Shown here piece by piece: positions 1-12,585 of a stretch of 64,000 bases of DNA. A program made the translations under genes and the position numbers. The first letter of the stretch is position 1, and the number at the start of each line of letters is the position of its first letter. Under the pieces are notes generated by a model. The model was not told the origin of the DNA. It was given only the letters and a program-made list of their open reading frames with translations, and did no database searches. Source of the DNA: Acanthornis magna (lineage: Eukaryota; Chordata; Aves; Passeriformes; Acanthizidae); NCBI GenBank assembly GCA_036785705.1, contig JAWUZG010000032.1, forward strand, positions 11,116,001 to 11,180,000, read 5' to 3'.

Positions 1-3000
1 AAGCTGATATTCTTGCCAAAGCAACATCTAAGCTTTTATAAACACCACCCCAGAATTATCATTGGATAATACAAATGTGCTGTTTATTTGCATCGTGGTG
101 AACTACCCAGCTCAATTTGGAAATAAGAAACATTCCCCATCATGTGGACAGAAGGACCCTACTTCTACCAGCTCTGCTCTGTGGGAGCTTTGCTCCATCT
201 TTAGGCTGTAGGATCAGCTTGTGCCTTTCTTTGACCCTCTCTGTTAATCCAGCCAGCTCCCCAGTCCTGCAGTCCTCATAAAACATTTACTTATGTCCTA
301 AAAATGCTCTGTATGAGAGAAACCTGCAGCAAAGACCCTGCGATCCACTGCCAAGATTCTGCAAGGAGTTAAGAGCTGACTGTGAGGGCTTGTCTCCTTC
401 CAGAGCCAGGAGCAAAACCTTTACCACAGGAAAAAAGAAAATGCAGCAACAACTTAAATTATCTCCCAATAGAAGTGCCTTGCCATGGGGAGGTATGCTG
501 AATGCCAGACACTGTCACACCAAAATCTGAAGAAATTTCAGTATTGGTGTTTCAATAGGAATAATCATATATTCAATCTTTTGTTCAGAGACCTATTTCA
601 GGAGTCCCTGTTAAGGACACAAAGAAAATGAGGAACCTGGAGGGTTGACCGATTGCAGCCACATGTATCAAGGGCAAAAAGGTAGGATGATGCCAGAGAA
701 ACAGTCTGTCAGAGCACCTGAAGGCTTCTGCTGGGGCTGCCACAACCCATGGCCAAGGCAAGGGACCCTTTCTGAGTTTGCCAGCCCCCGTCCCACTGAT
801 GCCCCAGAAATGCCAGCCTCCAGCTCCAGCTCCATTCCTGTAGGAAGTGACCTCCTGGAAGTGACCCTCCTCCCACAGTGTGTGCTGCTGCTGTGCTCCA
901 TCCCTGCCTCTGGCTCCTGCTCCTTTTATCCTGTGTGGAGCGTGGCCCTGCTTCACTGCTTGGTGTGCCTGGCATGGCTAGAGACAGGCATGGCCAAAGG
1001 TTAAGCCGAGTCTGGAAACTACAGTCTTCTTTCCTTAAATTCGTTGTTGCATTTGGTATATTTCAGGACACTCTTTGTGTTCGTGTATTAAGTTGAAGAA
1101 GCTTGGACAGCATTTCCTGAAATCATGAGGTGGTGCAAAATTATTCTAGAAAACTCACAGGAAAAGTCTCTGTAGTTAATAATAACTTAAACTACTTATT
1201 GGTGCAAGAAAGGAAGATTTCTTTCAGAGGATGAAGGAGAAATTCATAAAAGCTGATTGATAGCTGAATTAACCTATCTGCTACATAGTCTTTTGACTCA
1301 GATCAACAAATTTGGTAGCCAAACAGACAAATGTGTATTTTAGACTGTTTCTCTGCATACTAGTATGGGTAGAAACTGAAGAACCGGAGTACAGAGGGAG
1401 GTAAATTTTAGTAGTAAATGGAAAAAAATGGTCTGGAATTAAGTGATGAGTGGGTGAAGTTGGCACAAGCTTTTTGAAAAGTTTTTTGAAATTACTTCAT
1501 AGCAGGAAAAAATTAATAGCATTAATGATACCAATATAATAGCAACTGTAATTATTGTACAACAGAAGGAAAAGGAATAGACCAAGAAAGAGAACGAGGG
1601 GAAACAGACTAATAAATGAATTTAGTGCTACAAGTTAAAAACTCTGTTGAAGAAAACTAAGAATGCAGCCTGAGGGAGATAAGGGGGATGGAAATTACAA
1701 GCTGAATAATTAAGAAATTTGGTGCTCAAGAAAATGCAGCAAAAACAGTACTAAAGAAAACAACAAGCTGGTAGAAAGATTATTCATAAAGGTACTAAGG
1801 CACTTGGGTATTATGTTTGTTACAACTCAGGCTTTGTTTGAAACAGAGAATGCAGGTGATGATTGAAAATCCAGTAAAGTCAATGGAGATATTCCTTGTG
1901 AGTAATAAAGAGTTTTGGGACAGGACTTCAGGTATTGGTCTATGCCCAGATATCAAAGAAATGTCTTTTTAGGTAAAAAGGTTCAAGAACTAAAGCAAAT
2001 GGAAGAGAACTAATTACCCTTCTCTAATTACAGATTACAGAGACTTGAGCAGTACAGCAATTATTTGATGTTCTAGTGGCAGAATCCTATTTGCAAGGAC
2101 ATGTTCTGATTAGAGATCAGACTGCATGTTTTCAGCCAGAAATGTTGCTCCCATTTAGAAGTGGAAGAGGATGATTACTGCTGAAGTAGAGGCTGTCAGT
2201 ATTAAGTGTTGTGTAAACCAAGACTAGTGCAAATATGAATTCACATAGTCATATATAATATATGCATAGAGAAGCAGGTTTCCAGGGACAGATTTTTTCT
2301 TTCAATCCAAATAGTTTTTCCTTAAAATAAATAGAAAAGTGATTCTATGATTCTCCATTATAGTTCACATGGACATTTGAAGTTTGTTAAGATCTGAACT
2401 TTTCTACTCTTACTGGTTGGCTAATAGTATTTTTGATTTAACATTGTTTTTCCAAATATGAATATTATCCTGAGTTCTGTTGTTTTTCCCTGTTAAAAGG
2501 ATTGGAATGTTACAGGTTTTTAAAGAAAAACCCCATGTTAATGCACAAATCAATTAGTTTATTTCTGAAGAAGCTCTTTTGGCTTCTTTTAAGGTTCTAG
2601 GTTATAATTAAATAGCCTCTAGTAAATATTTGGATGTCAGTAGTTTATTATACTCCATTTCAAGTGGTCAGAGTTTTATTACAAGCCTCAAAATATATTG
2701 TATGAGAGTCTACTGTTGAGTAGAGTCACTACATGGAAAAACTGAAGTTTCAGCCTCTTAAGAGTGTGGAAGATAACTTGAGATCATGACCTAACATCTT
2801 CTTCATAAACAAGCTAATAAGTCAAATAATCCCCCAGTTTCTTTTTAAAAAAGTTTGAGCACATATTTTAACAGAACTGACCATATGGCATGATTCTGAT
2901 TTTCCTTGCTGAATGACCTCAATAGTGCAGATAAAAATATAAGAAAATTGCCAGTGAATATAATTTATTTACTATGATTTTATGAATTCATCTTCTGAGG

Positions 3001-6000
3001 AAGATAACTAAAATATAGTGAAGCAAAAGTTATCCTGAATCTATGGCTGATTGTTGTAACTACCTAGCTTTATGAAAACTGTACACAAAAAAAAACCTTT
3101 TGGAGAGTCCAAGCCTAAAAATTATTTTTCTAAAATTGGAAAATATTGTCTTTCATTAGCAATTTAATATTAGGAGTAAGCTGGGAAAGGTACTGTTCTT
3201 CTTTATTGTATGCTTTTTTTCTCTTGATGATCTTGCCCTTGAGCTCATTTTTCTGCCTGGTATTATTCTCTAATACCAGTTTTACAAGATCCTTAGGATC
3301 ACTAGGTGATGAACACTGACAGTTTTCCTTTACTCTGATGTCATGTTGAATGATTAATGTAGAATTTTTCTTAAAGTCTTACAAGTTGTTTGCATCTAAG
3401 GGAGAATAGTTGAAGGAAGAGGTTATACTTTTTACTGCTTGTGAACTTTTGTTCTCATATATTTTATCATGTTCGCTGCCCTAATAGAATTTGCAATGAC
3501 CATCCTGCAGGAAACCCAGGTAACTCATTGCCTCCTCTACTACAAAATTAACAGGACTTCTTATTCCTTTCATTTTTTCTTTTCGACTGTGCTTTTAATA
3601 TGAAAGTTTCAGCTGTTATGTCCTTGTGCTGAGGGCAATTCTCTTTTCAGTTTTCTTGCAGCACAGTAGAACTGTTCCCAGACTCCTGAGAAACTCAAGG
3701 AACTCAAGTTCCCAGTAACTTGCATCGCAGCAGGCAGCAACACCTTGCTCTTGAGTATTGATATAGCCATGCGTTCCTTCTGACTGGTCACGGTGGAGAA
3801 TGACACTATTTTCATCTTTCATATCTGACAACACTGGAAGAAATGTATGTTGAAAGCTGCTCATGAGAAACACCTTGAAATGCAAACTTACTAGGAATTC
3901 TGAGCCAGAGAAAAACCTAACAATCCAATAAGTAGTGTTTCGTATTTTAGAGTGTTACTAAAATATATTCTACTTACTGTGTAGCTTTATTCAGAGCCCT
4001 GTCTTTTGAAGAGCACTTTAGCAGTAAAATTTACAAAGATAATTCGCTAGCACATTCCTTACTTAGAACAAGTTCTTCCAAGCAGCTGTTAAGCAATTCA
4101 TCACTGGATGGACAAGCAGATATTCTGAACTCAAATACCATAATCATCACTCCCCATTTTCTCGTTTATGGAATGTCTATGCCTCATCTTCTGTGTCAAG
4201 TCAGGTTTTAGGTCTTCCATATCAGTGGACGTGCTTGTTAGATTATACTTCTACCAATGAGCCTTTATCAGGCATGTGTTTGTTTCCTGTACAGGTAGGT
4301 TTAATTTGCAGCACAAACCAAGAGGTGCTTACCCTCCCAAAGGGGTAGAAGGACATGAAAAACTGTCTGACCACTGAAACATGAAAACTTACAGGTAAGG
4401 GATAAGAATCTGTACAGTGGATCAAAAGGAAAGAAATGTGTGTGGGTAGATTTTAGTGGTGTATGAGCATGGAGAATAGCAATGGGAGATGGATGATAGG
4501 TGAAGCTGAGAAGGTGAAGATGAAGGGAGGAGTCTGAAGGTGATTTTTAGAGAATAGTGTGGATTATAGATTATAGATCAGACTGGATTACGGCCAGGAA
4601 GGCAGCGAGGGAGCTGTGAGAACCACATGTGGCACAATTGATGAGAAGTAGACTGATGGGATATAAAGTGATAAAAATTGGTACCCTCATGTGCTCAGCC
4701 CAAACCATGATTGATCTAAACATGTTGAACTGAGCTGTGCTGGACACTGAAGGAAAAGGGTGCAGGTGACCTCAGATGGCAGGAAGGAAGGCAAATTCAG
4801 TGCAGGCTATGGACTCCGCTACTGAGGTGAATCTGCATCCCTGGGATGACACAGGCTGTGGTGTCTTAGCATGGCTGGTCTGTCAGCATTCATCAAATAT
4901 CATGAAATATTAGCTATACAGAAGAGGCTGACTGCAACCCTGTAAATCAGATTGAATTTTATCCTTAGAGTTTGCATGAATTGTTGATATTGGAAAGCAA
5001 TATAAAATAGAGAGAAAGAAACTCTTCCAGAACAAGTGAGACCAACAATATAAATATTTTCTGTGCATTTCTTGTATGTTGTGAGAAACTGGCTTGTAGA
5101 TCAACCCTCATTATAAAAAGGAGTTTCCACATTTTGTTATCTTCCCTAGAGAGAGGCATATAACATCATTCATTCCATGATTTTGCAGTTTCCAACCTTT
5201 CAGATTATTGCCTGTGACTCTTCATTTTAACAACAACTCTGTGGAGCTTGAAAACTGGATTGCTGCACATTGCCTGTGACACTTATTAGCCTTCTCAGAG
5301 CACTTGGCCCAGTGTCTGTGCATCCTGCAGCTGTGAATCAAACACAGGTCACTGGACTCTGTGCTCATCTGCTGTGAGCTGTTTCAGAATAGCTGTGTTG
5401 TAACAAACCACTCGGTGATTTTTTCTTATCATGTGGAAGGGGAAGACAGAGAGAGACCAAATAACTTCATGTTTATGTTTCATCAGTAAGTGTTGGTTGG
5501 TATAACTTGGTCATTTTAAAAGGCAAAAGGCAAAATGTTTACAACTAATCTTGGTTGCTTCACTGTGGATATCTGGTAGAAAGTAGTAGGGCATAAAGTG
5601 TGGCATAAAGGATCCTGAAATGCTGTATGAGGATTGTTTTAAATAATGAACATTAAAAAAAAACCCAGCCAACAAACCAACGAACACTGGCCACATTATT
5701 TTCTCACATTATGAATGAATGTATTAGAAAATAGAGAATTAGCTGGCTCAATCACTTTGAATAAGTAGTCTTAGCTTGCAGCCAAAGTAATGTATACTAT
5801 TTTCCTGGATAACTGCCATATGTTCTCACATAATTTTTTAAAAATTGTGATATTTCTTTAAATGTCAAGATGGGTTGTGCTGTATTATGAGAGTTTATAG
5901 AATTTTTAGGATTTAACTTCATATAACATGATTAATAATAAAGTTTGAAATGCAATATTAAGAAAAAAGTTTTAGTGAAGAAAGCAAATTTCAGCCTATC

Positions 6001-8280
6001 AGTGACAAAGGTAATACACAGACAAAGCATAGCAAAATCTGGACATAGACAATCAGGTAAAATGAAACATAGAACTCTTTCCTGCAGATAGTTAATTTAC
6101 TGGACTATATTCTCTAAGGGTTGCCAAAATACCTATGTAGGCACCTGGAGAGGACAGGTTAATACTAATCATGAGATCCGGGGTGGCTCAGGTTATTGGG
6201 AATCTGGTGTGATCAGGATTCCATCCACAGGCTGTATAGGCAGCTGATCATTTCAAGAAAATCCCCCCCAAACAAGGAATAACAAAGCCCACAGCTGCAC
6301 TGGATGATGATATTTCAGTTACTTGTCCCAGGCAAAGCCATTGCTGCAATTAGCTTAATCTGATTTAAGTACACAATGTATGGTTCAAATACTGCACAGA
6401 GCTAATGCAGTCTGTTTCAGCACATTGCCATTTTATTATATAATTAGGGAAAAGTTTTGTAGTTTTTAAAGCTGTGGTAGAAAAATTCCTTAGAGACAGA
6501 GCTAATTATAACAACTGTAACCTGCTTTTTTGTTGTTATTGTACATGCCTGTATTTCACAGAATCAGAAACACTGATCCTTGCATCAGGGATGAAATAAA
6601 AGTGAAGGAGATTTCTGAGTTTTCTGAATCTCAGTGTGTGAATTGAGACTATAACAGTTTCCCCCTTTAAAAAAAAAAGATAAGGATCATCTTACATTTT
6701 ATCTACTCATAGGTCTCCTGGCTCATTCTCTGACATAGTATGTTGTATTTTCACATGCAATGTGAAAGCACATTTATTATTGCAGTATTTAATGCTGGTT
6801 AAGTTTGAAAGAGTGACAATATTGGACCAAACTCTTTTTCTTCTGGAAGATATTTGCCAAATTAAAACATTTTATAATGTGAATGTGAAGAACACTCTGT
6901 TTACACCAGTCAGAAAATTATATCCTTACACTGTGGTAGTTGACATAGTAGCAGACTGTACAGGAAAATGTATTAGGAGAAAATGTAGTTTAAATTGTTT
7001 TAAAAATGATGCTGACAGCATTAGGATGCTGACCTTAGAAATGAGAATGCAAAGGCATTATGGCTATAGATAAAGCTGTCTGTTATTCATACAGAATATG
7101 ACTTATCCCAGTGTCAGATTCCCCAACATATTAAATCTGTTCCAGTAGAAGAAGAAAAAAAAGCAAACTTCATGGAAATTATGTTTCTGTGTGGAATAAA
7201 GAACTCCATGTACCCTTGCTTGTGTCTGTTATTTCACACTATTAAAAAAAAAAGAAATTGAGTGTAATGAATGGAATGTTATAAGGAGATTAACAACACA
7301 GTACTTTTCTAGATGAATATATTGAGGCAAATCATAATTAAATGACTCATCATAGACTGTGCTAGAAAGGATTTGATTTAATGGAATCTCCGTCTACACA
7401 TTTTATCAAATTAAAGTGTGAATAGGTAAAAAATTGAATAATGCTTAATTTAATGCAATTAAATTTCTCAGTTATCCATACAAGTGAATCTCTAATTGAA
7501 ATTTTCTACTCACCAATATTTAAATTATACTGAGAGATCAAATCAATCTTTTTTTCAATCAATATTATTGATCATAGACATCAGCTGTCTTCACTAAAAT
7601 TTTATCAGAAATGACTTTGATTTAGAAATTACTTAGCTCTGTATTGCTTCTGAGCAGTTGCTATATGCTAATAAAATTCTCACACCAGCAGACTTACTTC
7701 TTGTTTATTCTGGGGTTTGTCAATATAGCTCTGAGCTCCACGTAATGAGAGCTTGAGGAAGCCTTTTTGAAAGCTCCCCAAGGTGGAAAAATGGTACGTG
7801 TAGCTCATGTTAGTTTTTGTGAGCAGTTTCAAAAATAGATTGTAACTAAAAAATATAATGTCATGGGTTTTGCTCTGTGAAATGGGGAAAGCAAATGTGT
7901 TCTAACAGGTAATGTTTACAGTTTGTTTTTCTCAGTATTTCCCCTGGAAATGGGGCCAGATTACATCTTTGAGTTTCAGAAGTGGATAAACTGCCATTTA
8001 GCTACTTCTCTTACACTAGAATTCTTTTCACTGGTATCTAGCCTGAAACACCCCTTTTGAATGTTAAGCACATAGACTCTTCTTGTGCCTACGACTGACC
8101 TGAGGAGAAGTGGTGCCCCTGCTTTGGCAGACGCTTTGCAAGGCACTCATTTTGCTCTCTGCCTTTTAACCCTGGTCCTTTGATTTTTCAACAGTCCTAA
8201 ATAAGCCATATTTGTTGTGGCTCTGTGGATTCCTGCTGCTCTTTTCTGGGCTGCTGCTGCTTGCTTGGGGTGCAGTGCTC
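1..8280. other. Unique AT-rich non-coding stretch
   Basis: No gene, RNA gene or recognisable transposon is supported here. The stretch 640-1000 is richer in G and C than its surroundings and opens several overlapping short frames on both strands. None has a recognisable domain, and overlapping frames on both strands are what chance gives in GC-rich DNA. The frame at 6762-7073 (103 codons, plus strand) has no recognisable motif and lies in AT-rich sequence. 4440-4620 is purine-rich on the plus strand. 6296-6440 and 7270-7570 are AT-rich with many TAAT/ATTA cores. This could be intergenic or intronic DNA. Confidence 0.6.
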
Positions 8281-8310
8281 AGACTTGGTCTCATGAGACT
8301 TGGTCTCATG
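8281..8310. repeat. Two perfect 15-bp tandem copies, palindromic at the junction
   Basis: The 15-mer agacttggtctcatg occurs twice back to back (8281-8295 and 8296-8310) without mismatch. The junction reads catgagac-ttg-gtctcatg, an 8-bp inverted repeat with a 3-nt loop. The copies are identical, so the duplication may be recent. Confidence 0.9.
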
Positions 8311-9909
8311 TTCCCTGCAGAGAACCCCAGGAAGGGCAGTGCAGATGTTGGGTGTAACACTCATCCTTTGCCTGTCCTGCAGCCTCCATGAATTCATTCA
8401 GATCCAGATAATGACAATCGTTTTTCTCCAAGGCACCTTGGCATTGTGGGTCGTTATCTAGTTTGCAAGCCAAAATAATCCCTCTGCCTTCCCCTGGCCA
8501 GGTGGGATGTATCTAGGCTTATCACCTTCTTGCCTTGGTACTAGTTTAAAGCATTTCTCAAAACCCAGCAAGTCATTTTGCAGGATTTTTAGATTTGTTG
8601 GTGAAGAAGCAGAGCTGTGAGAATGTCAAAGGAAACCTTCACTTGGATAGAAGTTCAGACAAAATTATTAGCAGCTAGGGTGGTGCAAGGTCTTCTCTTG
8701 AGCTGTCAAAATTCACTACTGATTGAAGCCAAGGTAAATAAATGGACTGTGCTTTAGATTTTATTAGGTGACCAGTTCAATGCTCAAATCCCTGTTAGAT
8801 GCTATTTGAATGATTAAAGGAAAGGCCTTAAATGTTTTGTAAGTAGTATGTTAGTCTCACTGGGATTGTCTGATTATCACTGCTTAAGGAAATAAGCATT
8901 TTAACAATAAAACATTAAAATCCAGATTGTGCTAAAATCCAAACTTAGAAAAAGCCTAGTAATCATTAGAAAAGAACTTCTTTCACTATTGGTTTTCCAC
9001 CATTATGAAGTAGTGTAGGGCTCAACTGCAAGAGTTGCAGAACCTTTCATATAGTTTTCAACTAAAGGTTAGATGTTTTTGCCATTAATGAGATTCTCTT
9101 AATTTCTTTATATTAAATTCCTGTCTCTTGAAATTACTATTGAAAGGCCCAGCTTGCTGCTAGGACACCAGGTTGTCAAACATGATTTCTTCAAATAGGA
9201 TTATTTTTCACTCTATAAAGATTAATTGAGGCTCCTCAGAGCTTTAGTTTCTTGGAGGGAAAAGGAAACAATTTTTCATCGATACTCATAATATCTCCCA
9301 GGCATATGGAAAAATGTGGTATTGGGCAGATCTTAAAAAGAAATTGCTGAGCTTAAGTAGTGTGTGGGCTGGAAAAAGAAAGAAGATGGCTGCAGTGTCA
9401 CTCATATATTTTTTCTGTATGACTGTTCTGTGGCAACCAGTCCCAGCACTGCAATACAGCAACACACAGGGAAGCTGATTATAAACTAAAACTTCTCTAG
9501 TGTGTGGTCATACATAGTTCAGCTTAAACAGCTTTCTAGTGAGAAAAACAGTGGCTTTTATTTTATCTCCCCAATTAATTCCCTGTTGCAGAATGGCTGT
9601 CCCTCATCTGTCCTGTGCCACCATGTTTTGCAAAAGAGTCCATTGAGATTTTTAGCCATTTTTACTCACTTGGCTTACAGAAAAATGTGTTTACTTGCAA
9701 GAAAGCAAATTCATAGGAAAAAATTCCAGCTGTGCATACTGACATATGCTTCTGTTTCCAAGTAAAACAGAATAGTGGTATATTTATTCATTGTAGAACA
9801 TAACATATAATTGAACTTGCCTGAGGTAAGTGAAAGATTTTTTTTTTCCATAAGAAGCAATGACTATAGGAAGCATTTACTTATATAATTAAAAATAAGA
9901 TCATAGTGC
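8311..9909. other. Unique non-coding stretch
   Basis: Nothing recognisable is seen. The only longer frame (9502-9765, plus, 87 codons) shows no domain or signal and is treated as chance. Confidence 0.55.
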
Positions 9910-9942
9910 TTTTTATCAGATCAGATCCTGATCTGATAAAAA
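9910..9942. repeat. Perfect 15-bp inverted repeat with 3-nt loop
   Basis: Arms 9910-9924 (tttttatcagatcag) and 9928-9942 (ctgatctgataaaaa) are exact reverse complements separated by atc. The stem contains GATC cores with a T-run on one side and an A-run on the other. It is too short for a typical pre-miRNA. It could extrude as a hairpin or be a relic of a small transposon end, but no second copy was noticed in the window. Confidence 0.9.
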
Positions 9943-12436
9943 ATGTTTTCTGGATAGTGATACAAAGATCCAATGTCAGTCATCTTTAACTTTTTTTTTT
10001 TTTTTTAATGGGAACATGCTCTAGTTTCTCATTATTTGACAAATTTCTATCATTTGTATTTCTCTGTTGTCAAGAACAAGACAACTTTACAAATCCATAA
10101 AAAACCAATACATTCCTCTTTGATGAGTACTCTCTTTCAGAAAAAAGTATTCCTTCATTAAAAGGAGGATGGAATTTTTGGGAGAAGGATGTGTTTTGGC
10201 TCGGATGTAACTTTTTTTTGTTTGAATAATCATTACAGATATATATGCATGTTTGCCTGCCACACAGGCACAGACCTATTTCTCTGAACTTCACTGGAGG
10301 TGTTACTTTTGACATCTGTGTTAGCAGGTCTGTTTCCACCACAGACAAAACTGTCAGTGCTGCCAAGTACATGTCCCTTACTTCCTCTATTAGATCCTGC
10401 AATATTTTTTTCCTGTTGTCCTTGAAAACCTAAACTGAAAGAGATTGAAATTGTCCTATCTGGAATTACAGAAAAATAAATTTAAAAAATCAACGTGTGG
10501 GAGATTTGAATCAACTTGTCAAAGAGGCTGAGACTGTGATCCAGGAGAAGAGACAGGGACAGAGGTGTGGGGTCAAACTGGGAAACACATTGGGTTTGGT
10601 GGCTGGGAGAAGCTTAAATAATTTGGGCAAAATATGGACAATCTGAAGAGAGAGCTACTGGAAAGTTCAACAAATACATGGGCAGATACACAGGCTAGAG
10701 GGATGTGAACACTGAGATTGGTTCAGAAAGCAAATGGGCACCAAGAACCATGAAGCACAATGCAAAAAAAAATCTGAGGAGGTGCTGTAAGAATGGCAAA
10801 GAAATCAGGTGTGGTTTGGGATATAAAAAAAATTCAAGGAGACACAGTATGGAAAGAGTGAGAGAGGAAAATGGAAATAGGACGGTAAGAAAGGGATGTA
10901 AATGGGGCTAAAATTGAAATAAGGTAAGGTGATTTAGAGGAGTTAATGGAATTAATGAGTAAAGGGTTGCAAATTATTAGCTGGATCTCTGTCACAACTG
11001 CATTCACATACACTTCTGTTCTTCTAAAAGAGACCTTTTTCAGTATTATCTTTTTGATCTGTGACCTTGGGTATCCATTGATCACAGCAAAGTCCAATTG
11101 GGGTGTTTCCATTTTTTGTTATCAGTTTCTATCATGAGAAGTATTGTCCAGGTATATTGTCCCATTCAGCTATGGCTGGGCCATTCCATACTATCCAGAC
11201 ACCTATGGAAACCCACCTCTGTATTTTATATCTCTGTGCTGATGTTGAGCTGAATTTAAAGTCTGATCCCATGATCTCTTAGTGGTGGCTGTCCATTCCT
11301 TGTACTCCTGGCTACTTTTTCCCAGTTTTCCTGCCAGTTTATTTCTAACACAGGTTTTCGTTGTGCAGCACCACAAACAATTGTGCCTACACAAACCAGT
11401 GGTGGTGGGTAAGGAGGGTGGTGTGGGAGCAGATGAGAGCAGGCAGAAATGCTTCAATTACCACACTCTTTATACCGTCTCATGTCCTATGATACAGATA
11501 CCATGCCAATATACACACACCAAAACAGATAAAATGTTCCTAAATATGTTATAGAACATATTTCCATTGATTTCAGTGGGGGTAAACAGAACGCTTTCCC
11601 CTGGGGAATGTGGACTTGCAGATCAAACATTTTGGTGGTTTCACCATGCTCTGGTACCAATAAATAAATTTAAAAGGCATTGTCAAAATGCTTTATCACA
11701 TCTAATATCCTGATGCACAGAATTACAGCCTATTAGGGTTGGTATTACAGGTGGTGAATGGGTTTAATGACTCTGCTCAGATGCCAACAATGCAGGTGCT
11801 GATACAATGCCAAGGCATGAATCTTTTTATATATATCTATGCACACATATTAAGCTCCTATGCAGAGAAGTTCGTTTGTTTATGAAGATGGTGCACAAAT
11901 GGAATGTGTTTTTCCAGACTGAGAAACAACTGATGACTCCAGTTCTTTTAATTTAATCTGAAATTATGAAGGTTGGCATTATTTTCCTTGAACTAATGGG
12001 TAAAAAATCAATTCCTTCAGCTGGTTACAATTATATTTTGCTTAGACACACTACTTTGTTACAAGAAATGTGAACTGAGCTGAACTCTAGCTCTTTTAAA
12101 TATGACAACTTGCTATTGAAAGGAAAGGTTTGGTTTTCCATCTTTATGCTGCACTATTTATTTGAGTTGATTTTTCAAGTAGATACAAATAGAATTTAAA
12201 ATCCAAATTTGGAATCCTATGACCCCTAAACATATGGTACTAGTGAAAAAAAGTCTAAACAAATTAACAATATCTTAAAAAAAAAAAAAGGTTGTGATTA
12301 TTTTCCTCTCTTTAGCACTTCTAAGGATGCACCTGGACACTGTTTTCATTTTGAGACTTCCAAGTTAGAAACTGACAGAAATGGTTAGGAGTCTGAAGTA
12401 TATAATGTATGAAGAATTAGACTTGATTTAACTAAT
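9943..12436. other. Unique non-coding stretch with a poly(T) run
   Basis: A T-run of about 16 bases lies at 9991-10006. The region 10540-10960 is purine-rich on the plus strand. Short frames on both strands overlap each other (for example 10834-11112 minus and 10946-11137 plus) and show no family features. No gene is supported. Confidence 0.55.
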
Positions 12437-12585
12437 CAGAGAGGCTGTGGGGTTTCCATCCATGCAGGTTTTCAGATCTTGACTGATCATTGCCCTGTTC
12501 AACATGATCTATCTGTTACAATATCCCTGCTTTGAAGAGAGAGTTGACCTGAGGATCCCTTCCAAACTTAATTATCCTATCACAA
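12437..12585 (+). mobile_element. Old CR1 LINE 3' fragment, plus strand
   Basis: The text runs from 'cagagaggctgtgggg' through 'tttccatccatgcagg', 'ccctgctttgaag' and 'ggatcccttccaaac' to 'attatcctat'. This is the recognisable order of the avian CR1 3' end (gaggctgtgg, ctccatcc, ccctgctttga, ggtcccttccaacc, attctatgat). It is heavily diverged and 5'-truncated, as most CR1 copies are. No reverse-transcriptase coding part is present. The orientation follows from the tail lying on the right. The element is non-autonomous, and its identity rests on remembered consensus order rather than an alignment. Confidence 0.7.

Noticed and set aside
645..1004. 119-codon plus-strand frame in a GC-richer patch
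   Set aside because: Frames of similar size open on the opposite strand over the same bases, and the translation shows no family features.
2342..2354. CR1 tail-like text attctatgattct
   Set aside because: The neighbouring bases do not follow the CR1 3' order, so the match is only a few bases.
5161..5440. Possible ancient MIR-like SINE
   Set aside because: A few phrases are reminiscent of the MIR core, but the order and spacing do not hold up by eye.
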